Origin: Sulfurimonas sp.
GTDB taxonomy: Bacteria > Campylobacterota > Campylobacteria > Campylobacterales > Sulfurimonadaceae
DNA: 34,296 nucleotides
NCBI GenBank assembly: GCA_027060825.1
Contig: JALSWC010000222.1
Span: forward strand, 1 to 34,296
Direction: 5' to 3'
The notes under the pieces are model-generated. The model was given only the letters and a program-made list of their open reading frames with translations, was not told the origin of the DNA and searched no databases. Shown here in pieces: positions 22,028 to 33,030 of this stretch (position 1 is the first letter of the stretch; every line of letters starts with the position of its first letter). A program made the translations under genes and the position numbers.

Positions 22028-22879
22028 TTAGTGAAAATGGGATATAAATTCTTCTATTTCATTTTCTGAAGTAAATGAGATGCTTAATGTATTGTTTTTC
22101 ACTTTATATCCTATATTAAATGTATCAAAAATATTTTCTACTTTTGAAAAATCATAAGTTTTAAAAACAGAATCTTTCTTTTCCAATGATTCACCTACTT
22201 GATTTTGTTCTTTTATACCTTTAATCATACTTTCTGTATCACGAACACTCAATTTTTGACCAATAATAGAGTTTACCATTAACTGTTGTTGTTTATCATC
22301 CAACCCAACAAGCATTTTTGCATGTCCAGCAGTTATTTTTTGCTCTATTAAAGCTTTTTTAGTCATTTTTGAGAGTTGGAGTAAACGAAGTGTATTTGTA
22401 ATATGCACCCTACTTTTATGAATCATTGTAGAGAGACCTTCATGTGTCATTTCATGCAGTTTTAAAAGTTCATTATATGCTTCTGCTAACTCAACAGAAT
22501 TAAGTTCTTCTCTTTGGATATTTTCAATAAGTGCAAATTGACGCATCTTATCTTCATCACTATTAAGGACAATCGCCCGAATCTCTTTCATTTTTGCTAA
22601 TTTAGATGCACGAAATCTTCGCTCACCAGCAATTAGAATATAACCATCAATATCTTCTGTAACTACTATAGGCTGTAATAAACCATCATTCTTTATAGAT
22701 TCTGCAAGTTCATGCAAAGAATCTTCATTAAATGATTTTCTTGGTTGGAAAGGATTAGGTCTAATCTCTTTAAGTGGAATTTCTAAAATTTCATCACGCT
22801 GTGTTCCCTCGTTATCATACGCTTCATCCATTTCACCTAAAAGTGCATCAAGACCTCTACCTAATTTTTGACTTTTCAC
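22028..22879 (-). CDS. parB: Chromosome partitioning protein ParB
   Basis: LGRGLDALLGE; IRPNPFQPRKSF; GERRFRASKLA; LIENIQREELN. Confidence 0.97.
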   Translation of the reverse strand: MKSQKLGRGLDALLGEMDEAYDNEGTQRDEILEIPLKEIRPNPFQPRKSFNEDSLHELAESIKNDGLLQPIVVTEDIDGYILIAGERRFRASKLAKMKEIRAIVLNSDEDKMRQFALIENIQREELNSVELAEAYNELLKLHEMTHEGLSTMIHKSRVHITNTLRLLQLSKMTKKALIEQKITAGHAKMLVGLDDKQQQLMVNSIIGQKLSVRDTESMIKGIKEQNQVGESLEKKDSVFKTYDFSKVENIFDTFNIGYKVKNNTLSISFTSENEIEEFISHFH

Positions 22880-22906
22880 TATAATAGCTCCTTAAAAAAC
22901 TAAAAA

Positions 22907-23689
22907 TTATCTAATAATAGCTTGTGCTAAATGTTGATAGGCTATAGAGCCTCTTGATTTTACATCATAAAGAATTGCAGGTTTACCAAAAGATGGAGAC
23001 TCTGCCAGTTTTACATTTCTAGGAACCACAATATATTCGTCTGTTTCATCTTTAAAAAGTTTCCCTTTAAAATGTTGTTGTAAATCTGCAAATACCTGCT
23101 TAGACAAGTTATTTTGAGAAGAGAACATTGTAGGCAAAAAACCTTTTACAACCAATTTAGGATTCATAGATTTTCTTACAAGTTTCACGGTATTTAAAAG
23201 CTGTGCTAAGCCCTCAAGTGCAAAAAACTCACACTGAATAGGAATAATAACTGAATTTGCTGCTGAGAGTGCATTAATTGTCATAGGTCCAAGAGCAGGA
23301 GGAGAATCAATAATAATATAGTCGTACTCTTTTTCTATATTTGCAACAGCTTTTTTAAGAACGAGTTCACGCCCCTTTGCTTTACCTGCATCATAATACT
23401 CTTTTTCAATTCCAACGAGTCCAATATTTGAGGGAGCAAGATGGAGTGTTGGCAGATCAGATTTTAAAATAATATCTTTAAGCTTTTTTGTTCCAATCAA
23501 GACATGATAAATATTAAATTCATAATCATTTCTATGAAAGCCAAGTGATGTTGTCGCATTCGCTTGTGGATCCGAATCAATCAAAAGCACCTTTTTTTCT
23601 GCAACAGCGAGTGAAGCAGCTAAATTTACAGCAGTAGTAGTTTTTCCCACTCCACCCTTTTGATTTGCAATTACAATTATTTCACTCAT
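22907..23689 (-). CDS. parA: Chromosome partitioning ATPase ParA (Soj)
   Basis: IVIANQKGGVGKTTTAVNLAASLA; LLIDSDPQANATTSLG; IIDSPPALGPMTINAL. Confidence 0.97.
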   Translation of the reverse strand: MSEIIVIANQKGGVGKTTTAVNLAASLAVAEKKVLLIDSDPQANATTSLGFHRNDYEFNIYHVLIGTKKLKDIILKSDLPTLHLAPSNIGLVGIEKEYYDAGKAKGRELVLKKAVANIEKEYDYIIIDSPPALGPMTINALSAANSVIIPIQCEFFALEGLAQLLNTVKLVRKSMNPKLVVKGFLPTMFSSQNNLSKQVFADLQQHFKGKLFKDETDEYIVVPRNVKLAESPSFGKPAILYDVKSRGSIAYQHLAQAIIR

Positions 23690-24327
23690 CGTTTACTATA
23701 TATCCTCTCACCATTAATACTTATACTACCATCATCTTCTAGTTTCACTCTTTGAAGTGAAATCCTCTGACCATCTTTATGTGTAAAAAACTTTTTATTT
23801 GTGTAAAATTCTAACTTATATTTACTAAAAACTTGCTTCCATAAAAGCTTTTTTCTAAGATTTATAAAATACTTCTCCAGTAATTTTTTTTTATCTATAT
23901 TTATATCTAATGTTGAAAACTCACAAACAGAAGAAATAAGGTTAATACCAACACCACAAATTATAGTTTTATCTACAATAGTAGTTATCATCCCACCAAT
24001 TTTTTTTTCACCAATATAAAAATCATTTGGCCATTTTAAAACAACTTTAGAACCAAACGAAGCAAATGTATCTTTTAAAATAAATGCAAAATAGATAGAT
24101 GCAGACTCCAATTTTAAATCTATTGGCAAATCATCTAATGGTAAAGCAAAAGAGAGAAAAAGATTTCCTTCTTTTGAAATCCAAGAATTATTTCTACTTC
24201 CTATTCCTTGCGTTTGTACTTGAGATATAACTGCTATTGGAGCATTTAGCTCTTTTAATTGTATTGATTTTTTAAGATATAATTGTGTTGAATCAATAGA
24301 TTTAAGAGAGAGTATCTTCAAGTACAA
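23686..24327 (-). CDS. birA: Biotin-[acetyl-CoA-carboxylase] ligase
   Basis: IDSTQLYLKK; SQVQTQGIGSRNNSWISKEGNLFLSF; LKWPNDFYIGEKKIGGMI; CGVGINL. Confidence 0.92.
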   Translation of the reverse strand: MYLKILSLKSIDSTQLYLKKSIQLKELNAPIAVISQVQTQGIGSRNNSWISKEGNLFLSFALPLDDLPIDLKLESASIYFAFILKDTFASFGSKVVLKWPNDFYIGEKKIGGMITTIVDKTIICGVGINLISSVCEFSTLDINIDKKKLLEKYFINLRKKLLWKQVFSKYKLEFYTNKKFFTHKDGQRISLQRVKLEDDGSISINGERIYSKR

Positions 24328-25213
24328 CTCTTTTACCGTTTATGTAAGAAGTAATATCCATCTCTTTTTTGGAGTTTGGTTGTACTCTGAAAATTCTAAT
24401 TGCACCACGCTTACAAGTCACAACTATACTATCTTTATCTATCGCTATAATTTTACCAGCTTCATCAAACTCTTTTTCTCTCTCTTGCAGTGCTATTTTT
24501 TTCAACTTTAAGCCACTTTTGAGGTAAACTCCAGGCCAAGGTGTAAATGCTCTATATTTGTTAAATAGCTCTACTGCATCATCAAAAGCAACTTCACCAT
24601 CTGCTTTAGTAATCTTTTTACAATGCGTTGCCTGCGTTTCATCTTGCTCCATAGGAGTTAAAGTAGAAAAATTTTCTAAAACATCAATAGTTAAATCAGT
24701 AGCAACATCAGTAAGCGCATCAAACAGTTCTTCAACCATCTCATCATCAGCTACTTTTATAGTTTTTACCTTTAAAATAGCACCAGTATCAAGTCCTTCA
24801 TCCATAAGCATAGCTGTTACACCAGTTTGAGATTCTCCATTTAAAAGAACTTGCTGAATAGGGCTTGCCCCTCTATAGTGTGGTAAGATAGATGCATGAA
24901 GATTAATACAAGGGGCATAAGTGAGAATCTCTTTAGGTAAAATCTGTCCATACGCTGCAACAACAATATAATCACAATCAATTGTTCTAAGCTCTTCTAC
25001 TATTTCTTCATCACGCAATCTTTTTGGTTGATAGACTGGTATATCATATTTCGTTGCTAAAGTTTTAACAACTGGAGCAGTCATAATCTTTTTTCGGCCA
25101 ATAGGTTTATCTGGTTGTGTATAAACTGCACTTACAATTATATCTTTCGTATCAAGAAGTTTTTGTAAAATTTTTTCTGCATAATCTGGTGTTCCCATAA
25201 ATATTACATTCAT
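24302..25213 (-). CDS. fmt: Methionyl-tRNA formyltransferase
   Basis: NVIFMGTPDYAEKIL; QPDKPIGRKK; AAYGQILPKEIL; NLHASILPHYRGASPIQQVLLNGE. Confidence 0.97.
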   Translation of the reverse strand: MNVIFMGTPDYAEKILQKLLDTKDIIVSAVYTQPDKPIGRKKIMTAPVVKTLATKYDIPVYQPKRLRDEEIVEELRTIDCDYIVVAAYGQILPKEILTYAPCINLHASILPHYRGASPIQQVLLNGESQTGVTAMLMDEGLDTGAILKVKTIKVADDEMVEELFDALTDVATDLTIDVLENFSTLTPMEQDETQATHCKKITKADGEVAFDDAVELFNKYRAFTPWPGVYLKSGLKLKKIALQEREKEFDEAGKIIAIDKDSIVVTCKRGAIRIFRVQPNSKKEMDITSYINGKRVVLEDTLS

Positions 25214-25980
25214 CTATTAGCCCTTTTTGTAAAAATTGTACCACCTTTATGTTTTCCATCAAGCATAAAACTTGCTACATCACTCAGATCAAACCCACTT
25301 GCTAAAAACATCTCTTTATCTGCGTTTAGCAGATACTCAGCTGCCTTTAATTTTGTAACAATTCCACCAGTGGCAAAAATATTGTTTGGATTTACATCTT
25401 TTTGTAACTCTTCTTCATCTATATTTTCTACTTTTTTCATTACTTGTGCATTTGGATTTTCACGAGGATCACTGTTGTAGTAAGCATCTATATCTGAGAG
25501 AATTATTAACATATCAGCATCTGTATGATTTGTAATATAAGCTGAAAGTTGGTCATTGTCACCTACTTCAAGTTCATCTGTTGCTGTGGCATCATTTTCA
25601 TTGACTATAGGAATGACACTATTTTTTATTAAAGTCTCAACAGTTGCTTTTATTCTTAAAATATCATCTTCTTTTTTCAAATTTGCTGATGTTACCAAAA
25701 CTTGTGCTACCACTTGTTTGTATTTGGCAAATTTTCTTGCATATTTTTGCATCAAAACTGGTTGCCCAATAGCTGCCAAAGCCTGTTTATTTGAAACAAT
25801 TGTTCTATCAAGTTTTAGCTTAGTATATCCACCAGCCACTGCACCTGATGAGACCAAAATAACTTCATATTTTTCTCGTAATTTTACCAGAAAATCCACT
25901 AGCGCCTGCATTCGTTTGAATGCTATTTCTCCATTTTGTGTTAAAACAGCACTACCAACTTTGACGACAACACGCTTCAT
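25210..25980 (-). CDS. proB: Glutamate 5-kinase (short form, no PUA domain)
   Basis: VVKVGSAVLTQNGEIAF; LVSSGAVAGGYTKL; IPIVNENDATATDEL...GDNDQLSAYI; FATGGIVTKLKAAEYLL. Confidence 0.95.
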   Translation of the reverse strand: MKRVVVKVGSAVLTQNGEIAFKRMQALVDFLVKLREKYEVILVSSGAVAGGYTKLKLDRTIVSNKQALAAIGQPVLMQKYARKFAKYKQVVAQVLVTSANLKKEDDILRIKATVETLIKNSVIPIVNENDATATDELEVGDNDQLSAYITNHTDADMLIILSDIDAYYNSDPRENPNAQVMKKVENIDEEELQKDVNPNNIFATGGIVTKLKAAEYLLNADKEMFLASGFDLSDVASFMLDGKHKGGTIFTKRANR

Positions 25981-25985
25981 AAAAA

Positions 25986-27086
25986 CTACTTTCTACTTTG
26001 GTGTACTAAATTAAAAAGTGAATATTTCAAAGGCTCTATATTTTTATTTATAGCCGAGGATATTGGAACAATAAAATAAGGTTTCTCAACATTATATCCC
26101 AATGTCTCATCTGCACTCTCTTGTATAAAATAAGGAAGCTCTGTATCAAAATCAAATTCACTCTTTTGAGTCGGACTTAGACCTAGCATTTCAATAAAAG
26201 AGTCGATTTTTTCATTTAGTTCATTTGGATCAACTATATCAATACGAGTAAGTGCAATAGCATATCTTGAAATTCCAAGTTTGTCAGAGAATGAAGCAAC
26301 TTCATTTTTAAGTGTCTCTATCTGCTCTTTCAAGTCTCTATATGATGCTAAATCAATCATAAAAAGAAGTGTTTTTGTTCTCTCAATATGGCGTAAAAAC
26401 TTAATCCCAAGCCCTTTACCCTCATGAGCACCACCAATAATTCCAGGAATATCTGCCATAACAAAAGATTCATAATCTCCTATGTTTACCTGACCTAATT
26501 TTGGTGTAAGCGTAGTAAATTCATAATTTGCTATCTCTGGTCTTGCATTTGAAACGGTAGAAATAAGTGTAGATTTACCAACATTTGGAAAGCCTACTAA
26601 ACCAACATCAGCAATAAGCTTCAAATCTAATTTAATATCTCTTGTTTGACCTTTTTCACCTGGCTGTGCATAAGTAGGTCTTTGATTTGTGGGAGATTTA
26701 AAGTGCGTGTTTCCAAGCCCACCTTTACCACCTTCAAGAAATTTTTCTTCTTGACCATGTTTGAGCATATCAAAAAGAACTTCACCACTTTCACTATCTA
26801 CAATCTGCGTTCCTGGTGGTACAATAACGACTTTTTTCGCACCAGATTTTCCAGTACAATTTGAACCTTCACCTTGACGCCCACCATCAGCTTTTATATG
26901 CATTTTTCTTTGAAAATGAGAGAGTGTATGTGTATTGTTATCACACTTAAACCAGATGTCTCCACCTTTTCCACCATCACCACCATTTGGACCACCATTG
27001 AGTACAAATTTTTCGCGACGAAATGCCACACATCCTTGCCCACCTTTTCCTGATGAGACTGTTAATTCGACACTATCTGTAAACAT
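25986..27086 (-). CDS. obgE: GTPase ObgE/CgtA
   Basis: Obg fold [17 protein letters not shown]-like; [45 protein letters not shown]. Confidence 0.98.
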   Translation of the reverse strand: MFTDSVELTVSSGKGGQGCVAFRREKFVLNGGPNGGDGGKGGDIWFKCDNNTHTLSHFQRKMHIKADGGRQGEGSNCTGKSGAKKVVIVPPGTQIVDSESGEVLFDMLKHGQEEKFLEGGKGGLGNTHFKSPTNQRPTYAQPGEKGQTRDIKLDLKLIADVGLVGFPNVGKSTLISTVSNARPEIANYEFTTLTPKLGQVNIGDYESFVMADIPGIIGGAHEGKGLGIKFLRHIERTKTLLFMIDLASYRDLKEQIETLKNEVASFSDKLGISRYAIALTRIDIVDPNELNEKIDSFIEMLGLSPTQKSEFDFDTELPYFIQESADETLGYNVEKPYFIVPISSAINKNIEPLKYSLFNLVHQSRK

Positions 27087-27210
27087 TGTTTTATCCTTGG
27101 TTTGCTTTTATGGAAGCATAAATATTTAAAAATAGACTATTAAAAATAGATACATTATTAAAAATTTAAAAATTTACTTTTATTTTGAAAAATCCGAAAG
27201 AAAGAGTTGC

Positions 27211-27227
27211 TTAGGCATAAAGCCTAA
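27211..27227 (-). terminator. Small hairpin downstream of rpmA (possible terminator or attenuator)
   Basis: TTAGGC-ataaa-GCCTAA inverted repeat shortly after the rpmA stop; minus-strand tail is only moderately U-rich. Confidence 0.35.
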
Positions 27228-27239
27228 ACAGTTGTAGAA

Positions 27240-27497
27240 CTATGCAGCAGGTATAACTGAAACTTGTTGACGCTTTTTATCTTTTCTTTCAAACGCAACA
27301 GTACCATTAATCAAAGCAAAAATTGTATGGTCTTTTCCCATACCAACATTTTTACCTGGATGAACTTTAGTTCCTCGTTGACGGATGATGATATTACCAG
27401 GAATTACTGATTCACCACCAAATTTCTTTACACCAAGTCTTCTACCAGCCGAATCACGATTATTCTGTGTACTACCCTGACCTTTCTTATGTGCCAT
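27240..27497 (-). CDS. rpmA: 50S ribosomal protein L27
   Basis: [29 protein letters not shown]...[27 protein letters not shown]. Confidence 0.99.
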   Translation of the reverse strand: MAHKKGQGSTQNNRDSAGRRLGVKKFGGESVIPGNIIIRQRGTKVHPGKNVGMGKDHTIFALINGTVAFERKDKKRQQVSVIPAA

Positions 27498-27572
27498 CTT
27501 CTGTCTCCTTTAATTTAGTTCCCAAATTTAAAGGGAACTTCTTCATTTATTTTCTAATTTTAGATTGCTTTA

Positions 27573-27881
27573 TTAAGCAGCTATTTTCGTAATGCGAACA
27601 CGAGTATAATCCCTTCTAAAACCACGCTTTACTTTACTATCTTTACGACGACGCTTTTTGAAAGTAATAACTTTCTTATCACGACCTTCACTGATAACTT
27701 CAGCAGTAACAACAGCACCATCTACGAATGGAACTCCTATTTTAAGTTCTCCAGCATTTACAGCTAGAACTTCTTTGATTTCGATAGTAGCTTCTGGTTC
27801 AAGAGACATTTTATCTAAAGATAATACATCACCCTCTTGAACTTTATATTGCTTACCACCATTTTTAATAATTGCATACAT
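27573..27881 (-). CDS. rplU: 50S ribosomal protein L21
   Basis: [18 protein letters not shown]...[27 protein letters not shown]. Confidence 0.99.
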   Translation of the reverse strand: MYAIIKNGGKQYKVQEGDVLSLDKMSLEPEATIEIKEVLAVNAGELKIGVPFVDGAVVTAEVISEGRDKKVITFKKRRRKDSKVKRGFRRDYTRVRITKIAA

Positions 27882-27929
27882 CTATGGTCCTTAAATATTT
27901 TTAGGTTGTATTTCTACAAAAAGTTCGGA

Positions 27930-27935
27930 ATTATA
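27930..27935 (-). promoter_or_regulatory. Candidate -10 box (TATAAT on minus strand) for rplU-rpmA
   Basis: Minus strand reads ...gttaggTATAATtccgaac... about 50 nt upstream of the rplU ATG. Confidence 0.45.
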
Positions 27936-27975
27936 CCTAACTAAGTTTTAATTTATGTTTAATCTTGAAGATTTT

Positions 27976-28368
27976 TTAAAAAGAGTAATCGTTTACAAGT
28001 GCGACAGCATCAATTTCTACAAGCGCATTTTTAGGTAAAGTCTTTACAGCAACCGTTGAACGGGCTGGCTTATGTGTACCAAATGCTTTTTCATACACTT
28101 CATTGACTACTGCAAAAGAGTCCATATCTGCTAAAAAAATAGTTGTTTTTACAACACTATCCATTGAACTCCCAGCCTCTTCAAGCACTGCTTTGAGATT
28201 TTGTAAAACTCTCACTGCTTGTACACCCACATCCTCACTTAAAAGCTCATCTGTACCTTCTGGTGTTAATGCAATCTGCCCTGAAGTGTAAACCATACCA
28301 TTGACAACAGTTGCTTGTGAATATGGCCCTATTGCTGATGGTGCTTTATTTGTTTGTATAAGTTTCAT
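27976..28368 (-). CDS. ridA: RidA/YjgF family enamine/imine deaminase
   Basis: [75 protein letters not shown]. Confidence 0.95.
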   Translation of the reverse strand: MKLIQTNKAPSAIGPYSQATVVNGMVYTSGQIALTPEGTDELLSEDVGVQAVRVLQNLKAVLEEAGSSMDSVVKTTIFLADMDSFAVVNEVYEKAFGTHKPARSTVAVKTLPKNALVEIDAVALVNDYSF

Positions 28369-28377
28369 TTTTTCTCC

Positions 28378-29487
28378 TTATCTGCTTTTTGTATTCCAAT
28401 TTTTCATGAGTATTGAAAAAACCTCACATAAACCTTCCACTTCTTCTACAGTTGTTCTCTCGTTTATAGAGTGAATTGTATCATTTTTCACACCAAACTC
28501 TATAACATCTATTCCAAACGCAGCAATAAATCGTGCATCGCTTGTTCCACCTGCTGTTGAGTGTTTTGGTACTCTATTTGTCACTTTTTCAATAGCTACA
28601 TCAATATTTTTAACAAGTTTTGTATCTGTATTCGTTTTAAACGGATACGAACCTTGTGTTAAACGCAACTCATAGTCAAAATCTTTCAAATACTTTTGAA
28701 CAAATGCTCGAACTTCTTTTTGTGTTGTTTTTGTATTGTTTCGTACATTAAACATCATTTTCAGTTCATTTGGAGTTACATTTGTCACTTGCATCCCCGC
28801 ACGAATATCTGTAACGACAAACTTTGAAGGAGCAAAATACTCATCACCATTATCTAAATCAACACCTGCCATACTTCCAAGCACCTTCGATATTTGATGT
28901 ATCGGGTTTATTGCTTTTTCAGGATACGCAGCATGTCCTTGCTTCCCTTTTATCCTAATATATCCATTTATAGAACCTCGTCGTCCTACCTTTATAGCAT
29001 CACCAAAATTTTCTTCACAAGTAGGCTCTGCTACAATGCAAACATCAGGGAGCATAGCATGTTCTTTGAGATATTCTAAAACTTTCACAGTTCCATTTAT
29101 AGCATCACCCTCTTCATCAGAAGTTAATAGCAAAGAGAGTGTTCCCCTAAATGCAGTTGCCTCTTTTAGAGCCTGAGTAAACGCAGCAACACCACTTTTC
29201 ATATCTTGTGTGCCACGCCCATAAATATAGTCATCTTTTTGTGTTGCAATATAGGGGTCACTATCCCAGCCATCTCCTGCTGGAACGACATCAACATGCC
29301 CTGCAAAACAGAGATGCTCTCCCTCTGAAAATTTTTTATAAATAAAAAGATTTTTCACATCTTCTACATCAACTCTAATGGCACTAAAACCCTTAAGATA
29401 ATCTTCTATAAAATTTAAAATTCCACCATCATCTGGTGTTTCACTTTTAGAATTTATAAGATATTTAAAAAGTTCTATAAGATTCAA
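28378..29487 (-). CDS. dapE: Succinyl-diaminopimelate desuccinylase
   Basis: CFAGHVDVVPAGDGWDSDPY; YGRGTQDMKSGVAAF; LLLTSDEEGDAINGT; VGRRGSINGYIRIKGKQGHAAYPEKAINPIH; GGTSDARFI. Confidence 0.95.
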   Translation of the reverse strand: MNLIELFKYLINSKSETPDDGGILNFIEDYLKGFSAIRVDVEDVKNLFIYKKFSEGEHLCFAGHVDVVPAGDGWDSDPYIATQKDDYIYGRGTQDMKSGVAAFTQALKEATAFRGTLSLLLTSDEEGDAINGTVKVLEYLKEHAMLPDVCIVAEPTCEENFGDAIKVGRRGSINGYIRIKGKQGHAAYPEKAINPIHQISKVLGSMAGVDLDNGDEYFAPSKFVVTDIRAGMQVTNVTPNELKMMFNVRNNTKTTQKEVRAFVQKYLKDFDYELRLTQGSYPFKTNTDTKLVKNIDVAIEKVTNRVPKHSTAGGTSDARFIAAFGIDVIEFGVKNDTIHSINERTTVEEVEGLCEVFSILMKNWNTKSR

Positions 29488-29490
29488 AAC

Positions 29491-29835
29491 TTAATACTTT
29501 GGATTTTCATAAAAAATGTATGGTGTAGAGTAGTTACTTATCTCAAAATAGAGCTTTCTTTCTCCTTCATCTACACGAAAATTACGGTTTGTGTCAAGAT
29601 AACCATATCCATATCTATAATCTCTAGTATCATTCCCTTTTGTGCTTGTAGCACTAGTTAATTTTGCAATGTTAATAAATCTTTTTACAAGTTTACCACC
29701 CATATAAATATCTAAAACACCATCACTTCCTGTCCAGTTTTGTAAAGAGCGTCCAATCTCATTTTGTGTTTCTTTTGTACATCCTGCAAAAAATAGACTT
29801 GCGCCAACAATTGCTACTAAAACGATTTTTCTCAT
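29491..29835 (-). CDS. Hypothetical lipoprotein
   Basis: Lipobox ASLFFAGC in [24 protein letters not shown]; rest not recognised. Confidence 0.65.
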   Translation of the reverse strand: MRKIVLVAIVGASLFFAGCTKETQNEIGRSLQNWTGSDGVLDIYMGGKLVKRFINIAKLTSATSTKGNDTRDYRYGYGYLDTNRNFRVDEGERKLYFEISNYSTPYIFYENPKY

Positions 29836-30626
29836 TATATTTCTCCATATTTTAATTTTTTCAACGCTGCCTCTTCATTATCTTGACGCATCAAAGATTC
29901 GCCAACCAAAAAGGCATCTACACCAGCTTTACTTAAATCTTCAAGCTGTTCATGTTCGTAAATACCACTCTCCGCGACAATAATTTTTCCATTTGGGATA
30001 AGAGGCATCAACTCATACGAAAGGTTCATATTCATCTCAAAAGTTTGTAAATTTCTATGATTTATTCCAATGATGTCTGCACCAGCATAAATAGCTTTTA
30101 CTAAATCTTTTTTATCATGTACCTCAACAAGAGCTTCCATTCCTAAATGTCTCGTATAGTTAAGTAACTCTTTGAGCTCACTTTTACTCAGTGCTGCTGC
30201 AATTAAAAGTACAAAATCTGCTCCAAAGACAAGTGCCTCTAAAAGCTGATATTTTGAGATAATAAAATCTTTTCTAAGCAGGGGAATTCCCACATATCTT
30301 CTAATACCAGCAAGATAATCTAATGAACCTTGAAAAAAGTGTGGTTCAGTTAAAACAGAAATAGCACTAGCACCACCTCTTTCATAACTCTGTGCAATAG
30401 CCAAAGGGTCAAAATTTTCACGAATAACACCTTTTGAAGGTGATGCCTTTTTTACTTCAGATATAATTCTATAAGGGTCCTCCTTTGTAGCTTTAAGATA
30501 GGGAACAACCTCTCTTGGTTGTCTTGCATTATATGCCAAAGAGCGTCCCAACCAATCAAGAGAAAACTCTTTTTCCCGTTTTACCAAATCTTCTTTTGTC
30601 TTTTTTATAATATCATCTAAAATCAT
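29835..30626 (-). CDS. trpC: Indole-3-glycerol phosphate synthase
   Basis: [85 protein letters not shown]. Confidence 0.96.
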   Translation of the reverse strand: MILDDIIKKTKEDLVKREKEFSLDWLGRSLAYNARQPREVVPYLKATKEDPYRIISEVKKASPSKGVIRENFDPLAIAQSYERGGASAISVLTEPHFFQGSLDYLAGIRRYVGIPLLRKDFIISKYQLLEALVFGADFVLLIAAALSKSELKELLNYTRHLGMEALVEVHDKKDLVKAIYAGADIIGINHRNLQTFEMNMNLSYELMPLIPNGKIIVAESGIYEHEQLEDLSKAGVDAFLVGESLMRQDNEEAALKKLKYGEI

Positions 30627-30628
30627 TT

Positions 30629-31921
30629 CTACTTTCTTACCTTTTTCGTTTTATACGATTTATTGAAACACTTATTCACTGCATTTATATGTTTTATTAC
30701 TTCTGGGTTATCGCCACCTTCCAAAGTAGCCACTTTTTTGAAAATTTTCTCAGCTTTTTTACACTCTCCTAGCTTGTAATATCCCCATCCTAAAGAGTCT
30801 AAATAGTATGCAGAATCAGGATTTTTCTTTAAAACATTTTCAATATATGCCATTCCTTTTTTCACATCAATACTACGATCAATAAGAATATAACCTAAAT
30901 AATTTTCATACAAAGGATTTTGCGTTTGAGACACTACATCTTCAAGCTTTTTTACGACCTCTGCAACTCTTTTTTTAGAAATATTATTCTCATGACTTTC
31001 ATAATCAAAAATAGCACTCTGCCCCAAATACTTCACATCTGCAGTTTTTGCATAGAGTTTATCTGCCAATTTATAAGCTTTATCATAATCTTTACTAGTT
31101 ACATAAAGTTGTAATAAAACATTATTATCTGCACCACTCTCTTCAAGAAAATTCATAAGATGGATATAATCTCGTTTATATGCATAAATTTGTATAATTT
31201 TTTGTGCAATATTCTCACTTTTATGTACACTATAAAGTCGCTTATAAATAGATAAAAGTCCATCTACATTATTTTCATTACTATAAATACCTATCAGTCT
31301 ATTGCATATAAGCTTCGAGCAACCATTTGTACGAATATATGTTTCCAAATAAGCAATGGCGTCTTTTTTTCTATGTAAATTTACATACAGTATAATGGCC
31401 ATCTTATCTAAGATTTTTTCATTATAGTTTTCTACATAAGCACTATCAAGATATTTCAATGCCATGTTGTACTCTTTTTTCTTTATAAACACATCACTCG
31501 CTAAAAGATAGTCATCAGCCTCTTTTGTTTTCGCAGCGAGGGATACAGCCAGTTTTCTTGCCTTGTCAAGTTTATCTAGTTGTATCAAAGCCCTAATTTT
31601 ATATCTCATCAACTTTACATCTGCTAAAGAGCCTTTACTCAAAGCATCAACGCGTACTATAACTTTTTTATATTCACCAGCTTTTAATGCATCAGTTAAA
31701 GAGCGATAAAGATACTCTTTTTTTAAAGATTTTTGATAAAGCTTTTCAAACAGTACGGTAGCACTCTTATAATCTTGCATCTCTTCTGCATTTAAAGCAA
31801 ATAAAATATAAGTATCTTCACCATTAAAAGCCTTTTCATTTGCTTTTACAGGAACATGTTGTGTCGAACATGAGATAAAAGCAAACGATAATAATACAAT
31901 AGTAACAATTTTAATCATCAA
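30629..31921 (-). CDS. TPR-repeat lipoprotein
   Basis: Lipobox [13 protein letters not shown]-like helices; C-terminal [60 protein letters not shown]. Confidence 0.8.
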   Translation of the reverse strand: MMIKIVTIVLLSFAFISCSTQHVPVKANEKAFNGEDTYILFALNAEEMQDYKSATVLFEKLYQKSLKKEYLYRSLTDALKAGEYKKVIVRVDALSKGSLADVKLMRYKIRALIQLDKLDKARKLAVSLAAKTKEADDYLLASDVFIKKKEYNMALKYLDSAYVENYNEKILDKMAIILYVNLHRKKDAIAYLETYIRTNGCSKLICNRLIGIYSNENNVDGLLSIYKRLYSVHKSENIAQKIIQIYAYKRDYIHLMNFLEESGADNNVLLQLYVTSKDYDKAYKLADKLYAKTADVKYLGQSAIFDYESHENNISKKRVAEVVKKLEDVVSQTQNPLYENYLGYILIDRSIDVKKGMAYIENVLKKNPDSAYYLDSLGWGYYKLGECKKAEKIFKKVATLEGGDNPEVIKHINAVNKCFNKSYKTKKVRK

Positions 31922-32291
31922 TAATTCCTGGACACTCTTTTTTTAATTCATCCACTCTCGTTTTAAAATAATCCCAAAAAGGAAAAGTTTTACACTGAGA
32001 TGGTCTTGCCATATATATTTTACAGCCATTTGATTCTCTATCATAAAAAACACATTCATAAGAGTCGTTAAACTTCTGCTCTTTTATGGAAAATTTATAA
32101 CCTTTTTGAAAAAGGTATTTTACCCTGAAATCGTTAACCTTCATCCCCAGTAGAGAAGCAATATTTTCAATTTCACCTTTAGTCACAAAAATGTAACCAC
32201 TCTCACCTGTACAACAACGACCTTGACATGTAGCACATGCATCAGCATTAAAACTATAGGGATAACCATCTTTTTTTATTATATTTGACAT
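31911..32291 (-). CDS. YkgJ-family cysteine cluster protein
   Basis: CATCQGRCCTGESGYIFVTKGEI; CVFYDRESNGCKIYMARPSQCKTFPFW. Confidence 0.88.
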   Translation of the reverse strand: MSNIIKKDGYPYSFNADACATCQGRCCTGESGYIFVTKGEIENIASLLGMKVNDFRVKYLFQKGYKFSIKEQKFNDSYECVFYDRESNGCKIYMARPSQCKTFPFWDYFKTRVDELKKECPGIIDD

Positions 32292-32974
32292 TTTATACTC
32301 TGTGTATTTGCTTTTTTATATATCTCTTGAACTTTTGGTGAAGGTTTATCGCCTTCAAAACTAATAAACGGCGCCCATACTTTTAACATAGATTTTGAGC
32401 CATTCCTTGCATGAACCATTACCAATGAAGCATTTCTATCACGCTTAGGATGCACAAACTGTACATCTTCTACTCGCATTTTCACTTTTGCTAAGAGTTC
32501 ACAAATAAGAGAAAACTGCGTAGCATCATAACAAAATATAAAATGAGAGTGAGGCTTTAAGAGTTGTGAAACTTTTTTAAAAAATGGCTCAAGTGGAAGG
32601 TTTACATTATAACGGGCATAAAAAAGCATCTCATTTTCACTCTTTTGCACTCCATCAGGATAAAAAGGAGGATTTGAAATTATATAATCATATTTTTCTG
32701 AATTATCAAGCGCTAAAAAATCACCTGCATATAAACGCAACTCAATATTATTTACCCTTGCATTTATTTTGGCATATTCTCTAAATGTAGCCTGTTTTTC
32801 CACTGCTTCTAAAGTCACTTTTTTATTATCTCGTGCTACTAACAAGCCTACAATACCACACCCTGCTCCAACATCTAAGAGTTTCCCTTTTGGTTTAAAG
32901 AAATTGATGAAATCATATAGAAAAATAGAATCACTGTTGTAACAGTAGCCTGATTGTGGCTGATAAAGAAGCAT
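32279..32974 (-). CDS. tRNA1(Val) N6-adenine methyltransferase-like (TrmN6/YfiC family)
   Basis: LLDVGAGCGIVGLLVARDN (SAM motif I); DYIISNPPFYPDG (NPPF); RDRNASLVMVHARNGSKS. Confidence 0.85.
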   Translation of the reverse strand: MLLYQPQSGYCYNSDSIFLYDFINFFKPKGKLLDVGAGCGIVGLLVARDNKKVTLEAVEKQATFREYAKINARVNNIELRLYAGDFLALDNSEKYDYIISNPPFYPDGVQKSENEMLFYARYNVNLPLEPFFKKVSQLLKPHSHFIFCYDATQFSLICELLAKVKMRVEDVQFVHPKRDRNASLVMVHARNGSKSMLKVWAPFISFEGDKPSPKVQEIYKKANTQSIKCQI

Positions 32975-32993
32975 TAATTAAAGTCCCTTGGGT

Positions 32994-32999
32994 TATAAT
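32994..32999 (+). promoter_or_regulatory. Candidate -10 box TATAAT for kdsB
   Basis: cccttgggtTATAATgttgc, 32 nt upstream of ATG 33031, in the divergent intergenic region. Confidence 0.45.
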
Positions 33000-33030
33000 G
33001 TTGCAATTATATCATAAAGGTTTATTTACA

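Noticed and set aside
22028-23689. Search for parS near parAB
   Set aside because: No full TGTTNCACGTGAAACA-like palindrome found by eye; only half-site matches (for example near 14114 and 29440) inside coding sequence. A motif scan would be needed.
25556-26014. 152-aa plus-strand ORF antisense to proB
   Set aside because: Ser/Thr/Phe-rich antisense shadow of a confident gene, no motif or start-site support.
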